Positions 8,704 to 16,767 of a stretch of 64,000 nt of DNA are shown piece after piece. The translations under genes and the position numbers were made by a program. The first letter of the stretch is position 1; each line of letters begins with the position of its first letter. This DNA comes from Oscillospiraceae bacterium (GTDB lineage: Bacteria > Bacillota_A > Clostridia > Oscillospirales > Oscillospiraceae). The DNA is taken from contig JAFQHF010000069.1 in assembly GCA_017398105.1 (NCBI GenBank), positions 1 to 64,000 of the forward strand, given 5' to 3'. The notes under the pieces are model-generated. The model was not told the DNA's origin, made no database searches, and saw only the letters and a program-made list of their open reading frames with translations.

Positions 8704-9876
8704 ATGAAAATCACGGATATTAAAACCTTTAATGTATTTACCTACCGCACCAACTTTGTCTTTGTAAAAGTCGAAACAGATGTGGGCGTCAGCGGTATCG
8801 GTGAAGGCACCCTGGAATACAAGGAGCACGCCCTGCTGGGGGCCATTGAGGATATCAAGCGCGTCCTCATCGGCCGGGATCCCCGGGAGGTGGAGCGGAT
8901 CGGTCATGAACTGTACCGGGACTCCTACTGGCGGGTAGGCCCCGTGCTGCAAAGTGCCATCTCTGCCATCGATATCGCTCTGTGGGACATCAAGGCCAAG
9001 CTGTGCAATGTGCCTGTCTATGAGATGCTGGGTGGTAAGGTCCGGGACTCTGTGCGGATGTATGCCAATGTCTGGTTTGCCGGTGCCAAGACTCCCGAGG
9101 AATTTGCCGCTGCTGCCAAGGCCACGGTTGCAAAGGGTGTTACCGCTCTGAAGTGGGATCCCTTCGGCAGCGCTTATATGTACATGGACAATGCTTCCCT
9201 GCGTAAGTCTCTGGAAGTGGTGGAAGCCGTCCGCGGTGCCGTTGGCCCCGACATTGATCTGCTGATCGAAGGTCACGGCCGTTTCGATATTGCTACCGGC
9301 ATTAAGATCGCCAACGAACTGAAGCAGTTTAATCCCATGTTCTTTGAGGAGCCCACACCTCCCGACAGCATGGATGCTCTGGCTGCTGTTCATAAGAAGT
9401 CTCCTGTGCCCATTGCCGGCGGTGAGCGGGTTTACAGTCTGACTCAGTTCCAGCAGTTCCTGGAAAAAGGCTGCGCAGACTATGCCCAGCCGGATGTAAG
9501 CCACTGCGGCGGTATTTCTGCTATCCGGAAAATGGCTGCCATGGCAGAACCCTACTATGTGGCTATGGCACCTCATAACCCCAGCGGCCCCGTTGCCAAT
9601 GCAGCAACTCTGCACCTGGCTGCCAGCCTCAACGGTTTCCGGATTCTGGAGATTTGCCTGACCGATGTTTCCTGGCGTAAGGAGCTGACCAACGAGCGGG
9701 TGGTCTATGATAACGGCAATATTCTGATTCCCGAGGGCATCGGCCTGGGCCTGGAGCTGAATGAGGAAAACTGCATGAAGTATCCCTTCCAGCCCATCGA
9801 CCTGCGCCACTACAAGGGAACTCTGACCAATGTCCGTCCCGCAGGCCAGACCAGCACCTACTTTGAAGGCATCTGA
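8704..9876 (+). CDS. Mandelate racemase/enolase-superfamily dehydratase 1
   Basis: 390 residues with an enolase-superfamily N-terminal lid domain and a C-terminal barrel. Candidate metal ligands and acid/base residues are Glu189 and His191 (IEGHGRF), Glu215/Glu216 (FFEEPTPP), Glu241 (GGERVY) and His291 (MAPHNPSGP). The first metal ligand position is Glu rather than the Asp of the second copy. Such enzymes remove water from acid sugars to give 2-keto-3-deoxy acids, the substrate of KDG kinase. It lies 15 bases after the UlaG-like gene. Exact substrate (galactonate, gluconate, arabinonate or other) is not determined. Confidence 0.85.
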   Translation: MKITDIKTFNVFTYRTNFVFVKVETDVGVSGIGEGTLEYKEHALLGAIEDIKRVLIGRDPREVERIGHELYRDSYWRVGPVLQSAISAIDIALWDIKAKLCNVPVYEMLGGKVRDSVRMYANVWFAGAKTPEEFAAAAKATVAKGVTALKWDPFGSAYMYMDNASLRKSLEVVEAVRGAVGPDIDLLIEGHGRFDIATGIKIANELKQFNPMFFEEPTPPDSMDALAAVHKKSPVPIAGGERVYSLTQFQQFLEKGCADYAQPDVSHCGGISAIRKMAAMAEPYYVAMAPHNPSGPVANAATLHLAASLNGFRILEICLTDVSWRKELTNERVVYDNGNILIPEGIGLGLELNEENCMKYPFQPIDLRHYKGTLTNVRPAGQTSTYFEGI

Positions 9877-9888
9877 TGAGGTAAAATC

Positions 9889-11043
9889 ATGAAAATAACA
9901 GATTTAAAAATGATCCATGTCCGGCCCCGATGGATGTTTCTGAAAATCGAAACAGATGCAGGCATCGTTGGCTGGGGCGAACCGGTGGTAGAGGGGCGTG
10001 CCCGTACCGTGGAAATGGCCGTGGAAGAGCTGCGGCCCATTCTCATCGGCGCAGACCCCCTGAAGATCGAGCACCTGTGGCAGACCATGTACCGGGGTAC
10101 CTTCTACCGGGGCGGCCCTATCCTGTGCAGTGCCATTTCCGGCATCGAGATGGCCTTGTGGGATATCAAGGGAAAGTACTACAATATGCCCGTTTATGAA
10201 ATGCTGGGCGGCAAATGCCGGGACAAGATCCGGATGTATGGCCACCTAAAACCCACCGGTCACCCCGGTGAATTCCCCATTCCCGATATGCTGGCCATCA
10301 CTGACCAGCGTCTGGAGGAGGGCTTCACCGTCATGAAGTATTCCATCATCCCTCCCATTAAGCCCATCGACAACATGGAGATGGTGGACAAGGTGGTAGA
10401 GCGGTTCGCCGCCATCCGGGAGCGGGTGGGCAAGAAGGTGGATATTGCCATCGATTTCCATGGCCGGGTCAGCCCTGCCATGTCCATCCGGCTGCTGAAA
10501 GAGCTGGAGCCTTACTATCCTCTGTTCGTGGAAGAGCCGGTGCTGCCGGAGAATGTGGATGAGATGGTTCGGGTCTCCCGGAGTACCTCCATTCCCATTG
10601 CCGCCGGTGAGCGCCTGTTCACCAAATGGGGCTTCCGGGAACTGATCGAAAAGCAGGCTGTGTCTGTTGTGCAGCCTGACCTGTGCCACTGCGGCGGTAT
10701 TTTCGAGGCCCGGAAGATCGCTGCCATGGCAGAGACCTACTATATGCAGATCGCACCCCACAATCCCCTGGGACCCATTTCTTTGGCGGCCTGTCTGCAG
10801 CTGGACACTGCTGTACCCAACCTGCTGGCCCAGGAGCATCCTGGTCAGCCTGACCATGGCGATCTGGGCGTGGGCATCCTGAAGAATCCCTTTAAGATCG
10901 AATCTGATGGCTGTATCCGTGTCCCCGAAGGCCCGGGCCTGGGCATTGAAGTGGATGAGGAAGCTCTGGAAGCCCTGAAATTTGACGGTACCTGGGATAC
11001 GCCCCGGCTGCTGTTTGAAGACGGCAGTGTTGCCGACTGGTAA
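9889..11043 (+). CDS. Mandelate racemase/enolase-superfamily dehydratase 2, DgoD-like
   Basis: 384 residues, collinear with its upstream neighbour so that catalytic positions share numbering: Asp189 and His191 (IDFHGRV), Glu215/Glu216 (FVEEPVLP), Glu241 (AAGERLF) and His291 (IAPHNPLGP). The C-terminal IAPHNPLGPISLAACLQLD and VQPDLCHCGGI segments closely follow galactonate dehydratase DgoD. Two dehydratases in tandem suggest that the pathway accepts two related sugar acids or epimers. The gene starts 12 bases after the first copy stops. Assignment to galactonate is likely but not certain. Confidence 0.87.
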   Translation: MKITDLKMIHVRPRWMFLKIETDAGIVGWGEPVVEGRARTVEMAVEELRPILIGADPLKIEHLWQTMYRGTFYRGGPILCSAISGIEMALWDIKGKYYNMPVYEMLGGKCRDKIRMYGHLKPTGHPGEFPIPDMLAITDQRLEEGFTVMKYSIIPPIKPIDNMEMVDKVVERFAAIRERVGKKVDIAIDFHGRVSPAMSIRLLKELEPYYPLFVEEPVLPENVDEMVRVSRSTSIPIAAGERLFTKWGFRELIEKQAVSVVQPDLCHCGGIFEARKIAAMAETYYMQIAPHNPLGPISLAACLQLDTAVPNLLAQEHPGQPDHGDLGVGILKNPFKIESDGCIRVPEGPGLGIEVDEEALEALKFDGTWDTPRLLFEDGSVADW

Positions 11044-11219
11044 GCAGCCGGCAGGGCCGGCGGCCAATGCGTTACGGACTGCGTCAGTCAAATAACAGCC
11101 TTAGGGCCCCTCGACCGGTCGCTAGTATCCGCTCGGCCTATGGAATTCGGACAGTCCATGAAGCAGAACAATATCCGTTTTTTGACATTTTATAAATAAA
11201 GATTATGGAGGAATTACCT

Positions 11220-11993
11220 ATGTTTGATCTGACTGGTAAAGTCGCTCTGGTCACCGGCTCTTCTCAGGGTCTTGGCGGTGCCATCGCCCGCTGCATGGCC
11301 GATGCTGGTGCCCATGTTGTGGTAAACTATGTTTCTGACCGTTCCAGAGAGAAGGCAGAGAAGGTTGCTGAGTATGTCCGCTCCAAGGGCCATGAGGCGC
11401 TGATCATCCAGGCGGATGTCAGCAAAGAAGAGGCCGTCAAGGATATGATGAACCAGATCACCGCCCACTTCGGCCGTCTGGACATTCTGGTGAATAATGC
11501 CGGCATCAACTCCAATCACAACATCGACACCATGGAATTTGACGAGTGGCATCGGATTTTGAACACCAACATCGACAGTGCTTTCCTGTGCAGCAAGTAC
11601 GCTGTACCTATCATGCGGGAGCAGAAGCATGGTCGCATCATTCTGATCTCCTCTGTGGTTGGCCAGCAGGGCGCACTGTTCGGTCAGGTCCACTACGCTT
11701 CCTCCAAGGCTGCCCAGCAGGGCTTCGCCCGGACTCTGGCCAGAAGCGTCGCAGAGGACGGCATCACCGTCAATTGTGTGGCTCCCGGCACCCATATGAC
11801 CGAGACTCTGGAAGCCATCCTGGTCACCGGCAACCCGGAGCGTCTGCAGAAGGCCATCGACATTTCTCTGGTCAAACGTCTGGGTTCCTGCGAGGACATC
11901 GGCTACGCCTGTGTGTATCTGGCATCTGACGAGGCTAACTATGTTACCGGTGCCGTGCTGGATGTCAACGGCGGCGTGTATCTGCGTGCCTGA
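11220..11993 (+). CDS. SDR family oxidoreductase 2
   Basis: 257 residues from the ATG at 11220 with GGAGGAATT upstream; an earlier in-frame ATG at 11205 overlaps that site. Cofactor motif TGSSQGLGG (about 12-20), NNAG (93-96) and catalytic Ser144/Ser145, Tyr159, Lys163 (YASSK). It is separated from the second dehydratase by 176 bases with no recognised gene, so it may have its own promoter. A sugar or polyol dehydrogenase role in the same pathway is inferred from position. Confidence 0.85.
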   Translation: MFDLTGKVALVTGSSQGLGGAIARCMADAGAHVVVNYVSDRSREKAEKVAEYVRSKGHEALIIQADVSKEEAVKDMMNQITAHFGRLDILVNNAGINSNHNIDTMEFDEWHRILNTNIDSAFLCSKYAVPIMREQKHGRIILISSVVGQQGALFGQVHYASSKAAQQGFARTLARSVAEDGITVNCVAPGTHMTETLEAILVTGNPERLQKAIDISLVKRLGSCEDIGYACVYLASDEANYVTGAVLDVNGGVYLRA

Positions 11994-12032
11994 TTTCAAC
12001 AACGAATACTCAATTTTCCTCTTTCCTTATAA

Positions 12033-12070
12033 ACAGAGCGCCATGCAAGTGAGACGGTATGGCGCTCTGT
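12033..12070 (+). terminator. Hairpin after second SDR
   Basis: ACAGAGCGCCAT at 12033-12044 pairs with ATGGCGCTCTGT at 12059-12070 (12 bp) around a 14-base loop. The tail is T-poor, so termination may depend on the stronger hairpin at 12159-12190. Confidence 0.55.
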
Positions 12071-12158
12071 TGCGATATCCTCTTGCAGTAGTAACACAAT
12101 TCCACCAATTATCCACCCCCGCCCAGGCTGCTATCAAGGGCTAATCCTGATAACAAGG

Positions 12159-12190
12159 ATGCCCCGGTTCATTGCGAACCGGGGCATTTT
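12159..12190. terminator. Bidirectional intrinsic terminator
   Basis: ATGCCCCGGTTC / GAACCGGGGCAT, 12-bp stem with a 5-base loop, followed on the plus strand by TTTT at 12187-12190. It separates the rightward sugar-acid genes from the convergent LysR gene, whose stop codon directly abuts it. Confidence 0.85.
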
Positions 12191-13087
12191 TTACTGGGAA
12201 GAATTCGCTTCTGCTGCGGCTTTTCGGACGGCTTTTACGATCAGTTCCACAAAGTCCCAGACAGGGGGTTCCAGCCATTTGTCGTAGAGAATGCACATGT
12301 ACAGGGCCTGGTGCCAGTTCTGCAGGGGGATATACCGAATTCCCGGCCGCTGCTGGACGCATTGCTCCGGAATAAAGGCGATGCCGATGCCGGCCGCTAC
12401 CAGATCCAGCGCAGACTGGGCGGTGTCCACGGTGCAGATCACACTTTCGTCGGCGGGAGAACCGGTGGTCCATTCCTTGAAGCTTTTTGCTACGTTATAG
12501 TTGAATACGATCTGGGGCTCGTGTACCACATCCTGAGGCGCAATGACCTCCAGGTCAGCCAGAGGATGTGCTTCCGGCAGGGCCACAAAGAAATCCCGCT
12601 CGGTCAGCTTCCGGAAATGCAGGCTGCGGTCCCGGTCTGTGGAATCCACAATGGCCATGTCCAGCTTTTCCTGCCGGACCAGATCCATCAGATTTTCTGC
12701 GGAGCTTTCTGTCAGATGAAACCGAATCCGCCTGTTGCTGCGGGTGTATTCGGAGATTTTCCGGGCTACGAGACCGTTCAGGGTTCCGGACACCACGCCC
12801 ATACGGATCACCACCGGTGCGCTGATCTTGCTGTCCCGGAGCATCAGGGAGGCAGTATGCAGTTCATTCAGGGCAGAATCGACTTTTTCCTGGTAAAATT
12901 TCCCTTCGTCCGTCAGCCGGATATTCCTGCCTGATTTTTCGAAGAGCTTTACACCGCCCAGCTCATTTTCCAGGTTATGGATGGCGCTGCTCAAGGAGGG
13001 CTGGGAAATTCCCAGCCGGGCGGCAGCAACGGTATAGTGCTCCACCTGGGCCAGAACGGAAAAATAGCGCAGTACGTTGTAGTTCAT
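12191..13087 (-). CDS. LysR family transcriptional regulator
   Basis: 298 residues from ATG 13087 with TTGGAGAT upstream; a longer in-frame opening upstream crosses the regulatory region and is rejected. The N-terminal winged helix-turn-helix reads FSVLAQVEHYTVAAARLGIS then QPSLSSAIHNLENELGG (about residues 8-45), followed by a periplasmic-binding-protein-like effector domain. Divergent from rex. An ATAG-N7-CTAT dyad of LysR (T-N11-A) type lies 18 bases before its start codon, and two more such dyads lie between the nuoEF-like genes and fdhA. It is therefore the likely regulator of rex and the formate dehydrogenase genes as well as of itself. Confidence 0.92.
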   Translation of the reverse strand: MNYNVLRYFSVLAQVEHYTVAAARLGISQPSLSSAIHNLENELGGVKLFEKSGRNIRLTDEGKFYQEKVDSALNELHTASLMLRDSKISAPVVIRMGVVSGTLNGLVARKISEYTRSNRRIRFHLTESSAENLMDLVRQEKLDMAIVDSTDRDRSLHFRKLTERDFFVALPEAHPLADLEVIAPQDVVHEPQIVFNYNVAKSFKEWTTGSPADESVICTVDTAQSALDLVAAGIGIAFIPEQCVQQRPGIRYIPLQNWHQALYMCILYDKWLEPPVWDFVELIVKAVRKAAAEANSSQ

Positions 13088-13104
13088 ATGGGTATCTCCA
13101 AATT

Positions 13105-13121
13105 CATAGTATATTCCTATA
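13105..13121. promoter_or_regulatory. LysR-type operator at lysR/rex
   Basis: CATAG-TATATTC-CTATA, an interrupted dyad of T-N11-A form. The same ATAG-N7-CTAT layout occurs twice at 16593-16633. The distance from this box to the TAACAATATTGGTTTT arm (29 bases, start to start) equals that from the right-hand fdhA box to its TAACCTTATTGGTTTT arm. Confidence 0.75.
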
Positions 13122-13141
13122 TATAAAATACCGTAACAATA

Positions 13142-13170
13142 TTGGTTTTCACCGGGTTGCGTATTATACT
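13142..13170 (+). promoter_or_regulatory. Promoter of rex
   Basis: TTGGTT (13142-13147), 17-base spacer, TATACT (13165-13170). The -35 is embedded in TAACAATATTGGTTTT (13134-13149), a near copy of the -35 arm of the fdhA promoter. Transcript start near 13177 gives a leader of about 150 bases. Confidence 0.7.
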
Positions 13171-13325
13171 TTTTATACGTGTTTTTGATAACATGGCAGC
13201 AGGCCGTTTTATCAGGAATTCGTATTACAATCACCATCCACAAGGCGGCAATCGCAGGCATTCGGGTTTTCCGGTTCGGGCGTGTTCTTGCGGCTATGTA
13301 CAAAGCATATACGGAGGGCAACACC

Positions 13326-13955
13326 ATGGAACCCAATAAAGTATCCAAAAAGCTGCTGAAGCGGCTGCCGATCTATCTGAATCACCTGAAAACCATGCCG
13401 GAGCATTCCGAGAATATTTCCGCTACCGCTTTGGCCAAAGCCCTGGGGCTGGGAGAGGTGCAGGTGCGGAAGGATCTTGCCAAGGTATCCCATGCAGGCA
13501 GGCGCAGAACCGGACGGAGCCGGGAACAGCTGATCCGGGACATCGAAAAATATCTGGATTTCGTCACCGAAACCGGAACCATCATTGTGGGTGCCGGAAG
13601 ACTGGGACAGGCGCTGCTGGACTACAACGGCTTTGCGGAATTCGGATTGAATGTTATGGCGGGCTTTGACATTCAGCCCCCTGAAAATCAGTCTGCCCGC
13701 GCAAAGCCCATTTATCCCATGAACCGGATGGAAGCCTTCTGCAGGTGCTATGATGTCCATATCGGCATCATTACCGTTCCGGCGGAAAGCGCGCAGGCTG
13801 TGTGTGACAGTCTGATCGCCTGCGGCATAAAGGCGATCTGGAATTTTGCGCCGGTTCACCTGCAGGTTCCGGAGCATATTGCAGTCCAGAGCGAAAATCT
13901 GGCAATTTCCCTTTCATCGCTGCGCATGCAGCTTCAGAGCGATTCTGAACAGTGA
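13326..13955 (+). CDS. rex: Redox-sensing transcriptional repressor Rex
   Basis: 209 residues from the ATG at 13326 with GGAGG upstream. N-terminal winged helix (ISATALAKALGLGEVQVRKDLAKV) and a Rossmann domain with GAGRLGQAL at residues 89-97 for NADH. Rex senses the NADH/NAD+ ratio and releases DNA when NADH is high; in clostridia it governs fermentation and hydrogen/formate genes. Divergent from lysR and next to NAD-linked formate dehydrogenase genes, so LysR appears to control the level of Rex. I did not find a clear Rex operator (TTGTTAA-N4-TTAACAA) in the nearby intergenic spaces. Confidence 0.95.
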   Translation: MEPNKVSKKLLKRLPIYLNHLKTMPEHSENISATALAKALGLGEVQVRKDLAKVSHAGRRRTGRSREQLIRDIEKYLDFVTETGTIIVGAGRLGQALLDYNGFAEFGLNVMAGFDIQPPENQSARAKPIYPMNRMEAFCRCYDVHIGIITVPAESAQAVCDSLIACGIKAIWNFAPVHLQVPEHIAVQSENLAISLSSLRMQLQSDSEQ

Positions 13956-13963
13956 TCATAACT

Positions 13964-13990
13964 GGCAGTCCGGAGGGGCTGCCGTTTTTT
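13964..13990 (+). terminator. Intrinsic terminator of rex
   Basis: GGCAGTCC, GGAG loop, GGGGCTGCC with one unpaired position, then GTTTTTT. Confidence 0.75.
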
Positions 13991-14005
13991 CATGCAGTAA
14001 GGAAA

Positions 14006-14032
14006 GGGCCGCAGGGCTTTCGCCTGCGGCCC
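14006..14032 (-). terminator. Hairpin after NuoF-like gene
   Basis: GGGCCGCAGG (14006-14015) pairs with CCTGCGGCCC (14023-14032), 10-bp GC stem. On the minus strand it follows the NuoF-like stop by about ten bases; the T tract is short (TTTCC), so efficiency is uncertain. Confidence 0.65.
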
Positions 14033-14042
14033 GGAATACAAA

Positions 14043-15923
14043 TTACTGCTTGGAGATGGCGCCGAACTTACAGGTGGCGATACAGGCACCGCACTTGACG
14101 CACTTCTGGGCATCGATGGTCAGCGCAGGCTTCTTCCGGCCGGGAGCGATGTAATCGGTCTTGGAGATAGCGTCGGCGGGGCAGGCCTTTGCGCACATGC
14201 CGCAGCCAATGCACTTGTCCCTGTCGATGACGTAGCTCATCAGGTTCTTGCAGACCTTGGCAGGGCACTTCTTGTCCACGACGTGGGCAATGTACTCATC
14301 CCGGAAATGCTTCATGGTAGACATAACAGGGTTGGACGCAGTCTGACCCAGGGCGCACAGGGAGCCGGTCTTGATCAGGCTGCTGATTTCCTCCAGCTTG
14401 TCCAGGTCTTCCAGTGTGCCCTTGCCCTCGGTGATCTTGGTCAGGATCTCCAGCATACGGCGGGTGCCGATCCGGCAGGGGGTGCACTTGCCGCAGGACT
14501 CGTCGCAGATGAACTCCATGTAGAACTTGGCAACGTCCACCATGCAGTTGTCCTCGTCCATGACGATGGCGCCGCCGGAACCCATCATGGAGCCCTTGGC
14601 AACCAGATTGTCAAAATCGATGGGCTCATCCAGCGCGGCCTCTGTCAGACAGCCGCCGGAGGGGCCGCCGGTCTGGATGGCCTTGAACTTCTTGCCCTCG
14701 GGGATACCGCCGCCGATGTCGTAGATCAGCTCCCGCAGCGTAGTGCCCATGGGGATCTCCACCAGGCCCACGTTGTTGACCTTGCCGCCCAGCGCGAAGA
14801 CCTTGGTGCCCTTGGAACGCTCGGTGCCGCAGGAAGCAAACTCCGCAGCGCCTTCGCGCAGGATATAGGGAACGCAGGCCAGGGTTTCCACGTTGTTGAC
14901 GATGGTAGGCTCCTGCCACAGACCCTTCACCGCAGGGAAGGGAGGACGGGGACGGGGCATACCGCGCTTGCCCTCGATGGAGTTCAGCAGGGCGGTCTCC
15001 TCGCCGCAGACGAAAGCGCCTGCACCCAGACGGATATGAGCCTGGAACCGGAAGCCGGTGCCCATGATGTTCTCACCCAGAACGCCGATTTCGTTCATCT
15101 GCCGGATTGCGATGCGCAGACGGTTGACAGCGATGGGATACTCGGCACGGACATAGAAATAACCCTCGGATGCGCCGATGGCATAGCCGGCGATCATCAT
15201 GCCCTCGATGACGGCGTAGGGATTGCCTTCCAGAATGGAGCGGTCCATGAAGGCACCGGGGTCGCCCTCGTCACCGTTGCAGACCACATACTTCTGGTCG
15301 CTCTGGGAGCCGTAGGCAAACATCCACTTGCGGCCCGTGGGGAAGCCGCCGCCGCCGCGGCCCCGCAGACCGGAGGCCAGCACTTCATCAATGACCGCCT
15401 TGCGGTCCATGGACAGTGCCCGCTTCAGGCCCTGGAATGCGCCGTAGCCCATGGCTTCGTTGATGTCCTCGGGATTGATGACACCGCCGCCGTGGAGGGC
15501 AACGCGCTTCTGCTTCTTATAGAAATTGATATCGTCCTGCTTGGCGACCTTTTCGCCGGTGAGAGGCTCCACATACAGCAGCCGCTCCACGATCTGACCG
15601 CCGATGATATCGGTCTGGAAGATCTCTTCCACATCCTCGAGCTTGACCAGGCGGTACAGGGTATCCTCGGGCAGGATCTTGACGAAGGGGCCCTGGGAGC
15701 AGAAGCCGAAGCAGCCCACGGTATTGACGGTGACCTTGTCTTCCATGCCGTTGTCTGCCACCAGCTTGTCGAAGGCGGCCTTGATATCCATGGAATTGGA
15801 GGACAGGCAGCCGGTGCCGCCGCACAGCAGAATGGCCCGCTTGCCGTTGGTGCCTTCCAGCTTGGCGTTCAGCGCAGCAGTGCAGCTGCAGATTTTCGCG
15901 TCCAGTTCAGCAAAATTCTTCAT
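14043..15923 (-). CDS. NuoF/HylB-like NADH-binding flavoprotein subunit
   Basis: 626-residue iron-sulfur flavoprotein. Domains in order: thioredoxin-like [2Fe-2S] domain (Cys34, Cys39, Cys71, Cys75), FMN/NADH domain with GRGGGGFPTG at 188-197, SLBB domain, NuoF-type [4Fe-4S] motif CGKCTPCRIG, and two C-terminal ferredoxin clusters (CIGCGMCAKACP from 571, CVKCGACIATC from 608). The extra N- and C-terminal clusters are typical of HydB/HylB subunits of soluble hydrogenases and formate dehydrogenases, not of respiratory NuoF. It passes electrons between NAD(H) and the formate dehydrogenase encoded divergently; electron bifurcation with ferredoxin is possible. One base separates it from the NuoE-like gene. 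Confidence 0.92.
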   Translation of the reverse strand: MKNFAELDAKICSCTAALNAKLEGTNGKRAILLCGGTGCLSSNSMDIKAAFDKLVADNGMEDKVTVNTVGCFGFCSQGPFVKILPEDTLYRLVKLEDVEEIFQTDIIGGQIVERLLYVEPLTGEKVAKQDDINFYKKQKRVALHGGGVINPEDINEAMGYGAFQGLKRALSMDRKAVIDEVLASGLRGRGGGGFPTGRKWMFAYGSQSDQKYVVCNGDEGDPGAFMDRSILEGNPYAVIEGMMIAGYAIGASEGYFYVRAEYPIAVNRLRIAIRQMNEIGVLGENIMGTGFRFQAHIRLGAGAFVCGEETALLNSIEGKRGMPRPRPPFPAVKGLWQEPTIVNNVETLACVPYILREGAAEFASCGTERSKGTKVFALGGKVNNVGLVEIPMGTTLRELIYDIGGGIPEGKKFKAIQTGGPSGGCLTEAALDEPIDFDNLVAKGSMMGSGGAIVMDEDNCMVDVAKFYMEFICDESCGKCTPCRIGTRRMLEILTKITEGKGTLEDLDKLEEISSLIKTGSLCALGQTASNPVMSTMKHFRDEYIAHVVDKKCPAKVCKNLMSYVIDRDKCIGCGMCAKACPADAISKTDYIAPGRKKPALTIDAQKCVKCGACIATCKFGAISKQ

Positions 15924-16409
15924 TTACTTGCCCTCCTTGGCCAGATATTCTTTCACAACACCGGCGACCGCATCCACGGTCATCTTGGGATAGACCTTGC
16001 CGTTGATGGTGACGGCGGGTGCGATGCCGCAGGCACCGATGCAGCGCAGGGCATCGATGGTGAACAGACCGTCAGCGGTGGTCTCACCGGCGCGGATTCC
16101 CAGGATCTCGGAGAACTTGTCGATGATCTGCTGGGCACCCTTGACATAGCAGGCGGTACCCAGGCAGCAGCCGATGATGTACTTGCCCTTGGGCTCCAGG
16201 GAGAAGAAAGAGTAGAATGTGACAACACCGTAGATCTCCGCTACGGGAATGCCGGTTTTTTCGGAAACCAGCTTCTGCACATCCAGAGGGATGTAGCCGT
16301 ATTCATTCTGAATGTCGCTGAGGATCATCATCAGAGGTGTCTTTTCGTTGACATAACGCTCACAGATCTCGCTGATCTTTCTGACACCGGCCTCGCTGAT
16401 ATGAGCCAT
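15924..16409 (-). CDS. NuoE/HylA-like [2Fe-2S] subunit
   Basis: 161-residue thioredoxin-fold ferredoxin. Cluster ligands are Cys82 and Cys87 (CLGTAC) and Cys123 and Cys127 (CIGAC), the NuoE pattern. First gene of the leftward pair with the NuoF-like subunit. Start ATG 16409 follows AGGAGGTAAATT. Its leader of about 128 bases holds a terminator-like hairpin (16445-16480). With NuoF and FdhA it probably forms an NAD-dependent, perhaps bifurcating, formate dehydrogenase like HylABFdhF2 of Gottschalkia. Confidence 0.93.
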   Translation of the reverse strand: MAHISEAGVRKISEICERYVNEKTPLMMILSDIQNEYGYIPLDVQKLVSEKTGIPVAEIYGVVTFYSFFSLEPKGKYIIGCCLGTACYVKGAQQIIDKFSEILGIRAGETTADGLFTIDALRCIGACGIAPAVTINGKVYPKMTVDAVAGVVKEYLAKEGK

Positions 16410-16444
16410 AATTTACCTCCTGTAAATTCTGTATTAGTCACAAA

Positions 16445-16480
16445 AAAGCTCCGGACATCCGATGGCGCCGGAATGTCCGG
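16445..16480 (-). terminator. Terminator-like hairpin in nuoE-like leader
   Basis: On the minus strand CCGGACAT (16480-16473) pairs with ATGTCCGG (16458-16451), then AGCTTTTTTG. It lies between the predicted transcript start (about 16537) and the first gene, so it would stop transcription before nuoE unless overridden. An attenuator is the natural reading. Confidence 0.65.
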
Positions 16481-16543
16481 TTCAAGCCGGGAAAATGGGG
16501 AAAATGTCCCATTTCCTGCCGGTTTGTTTTTATGTTAGTAAAG

Positions 16544-16572
16544 ATAATACCACCGGTCTTTGCCAAAACCAA
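16544..16572 (-). promoter_or_regulatory. Promoter of nuoEF-like pair
   Basis: Minus strand TTGGTT (16572-16567), 17-base spacer, TATTAT (16549-16544). It mirrors the fdhA promoter about the centre 16613 of the intergenic dyad. Confidence 0.7.
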
Positions 16573-16661
16573 TAAAGTTATGATAGTTTATTTATAGATT
16601 TCTTCTATAGGTGACTCATAGTTTTCTCCTATGGATAAACTATTGTAACCTTATTGGTTTT
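16565..16661. promoter_or_regulatory. Large twofold-symmetric operator between nuoE-like and fdhA
   Basis: Two 27-base arms (16565-16591 and 16635-16661) are inverted copies with three mismatches. Inside them two dyads, TATAG-N7-CTATA (16593-16609) and CATAG-N7-CTATG (16617-16633), sit symmetrically with centres 24 bases apart. The whole block is centred on 16613. Both -35 boxes lie in the outer arms. The T-N11-A box form and a matching site at lysR/rex point to the LysR protein encoded at 12191-13087, perhaps as a tetramer across both boxes. Confidence 0.8.
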
Positions 16662-16682
16662 TCCAAAATAAGCGGCTATAAT
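16654..16682 (+). promoter_or_regulatory. Promoter of fdhA
   Basis: TTGGTT (16654-16659), 17-base spacer, TATAAT (16677-16682). Transcript start near 16689. The weak -35 inside a LysR-type arm suggests activation is needed. Confidence 0.75.
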
Positions 16683-16767
16683 GCGTTGATAGTATACACA
16701 GACTGTCAAAATACTATGCTTTATTGACAAGCTGACACATAACTATGTGCGAATTTAGGAGGAAATT

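Noticed and set aside
14283..16538. 751-codon plus-strand open frame opposite the NuoE/NuoF-like genes
   Set aside because: Covers two clear iron-sulfur subunit genes in antisense; no start signal.
16410..16767. Canonical Rex operator between nuoE-like and fdhA
   Set aside because: No TTGTTAA-N4-TTAACAA-like site was found; the symmetry present is of T-N11-A LysR type with TAAC-N4-TTGG arms.
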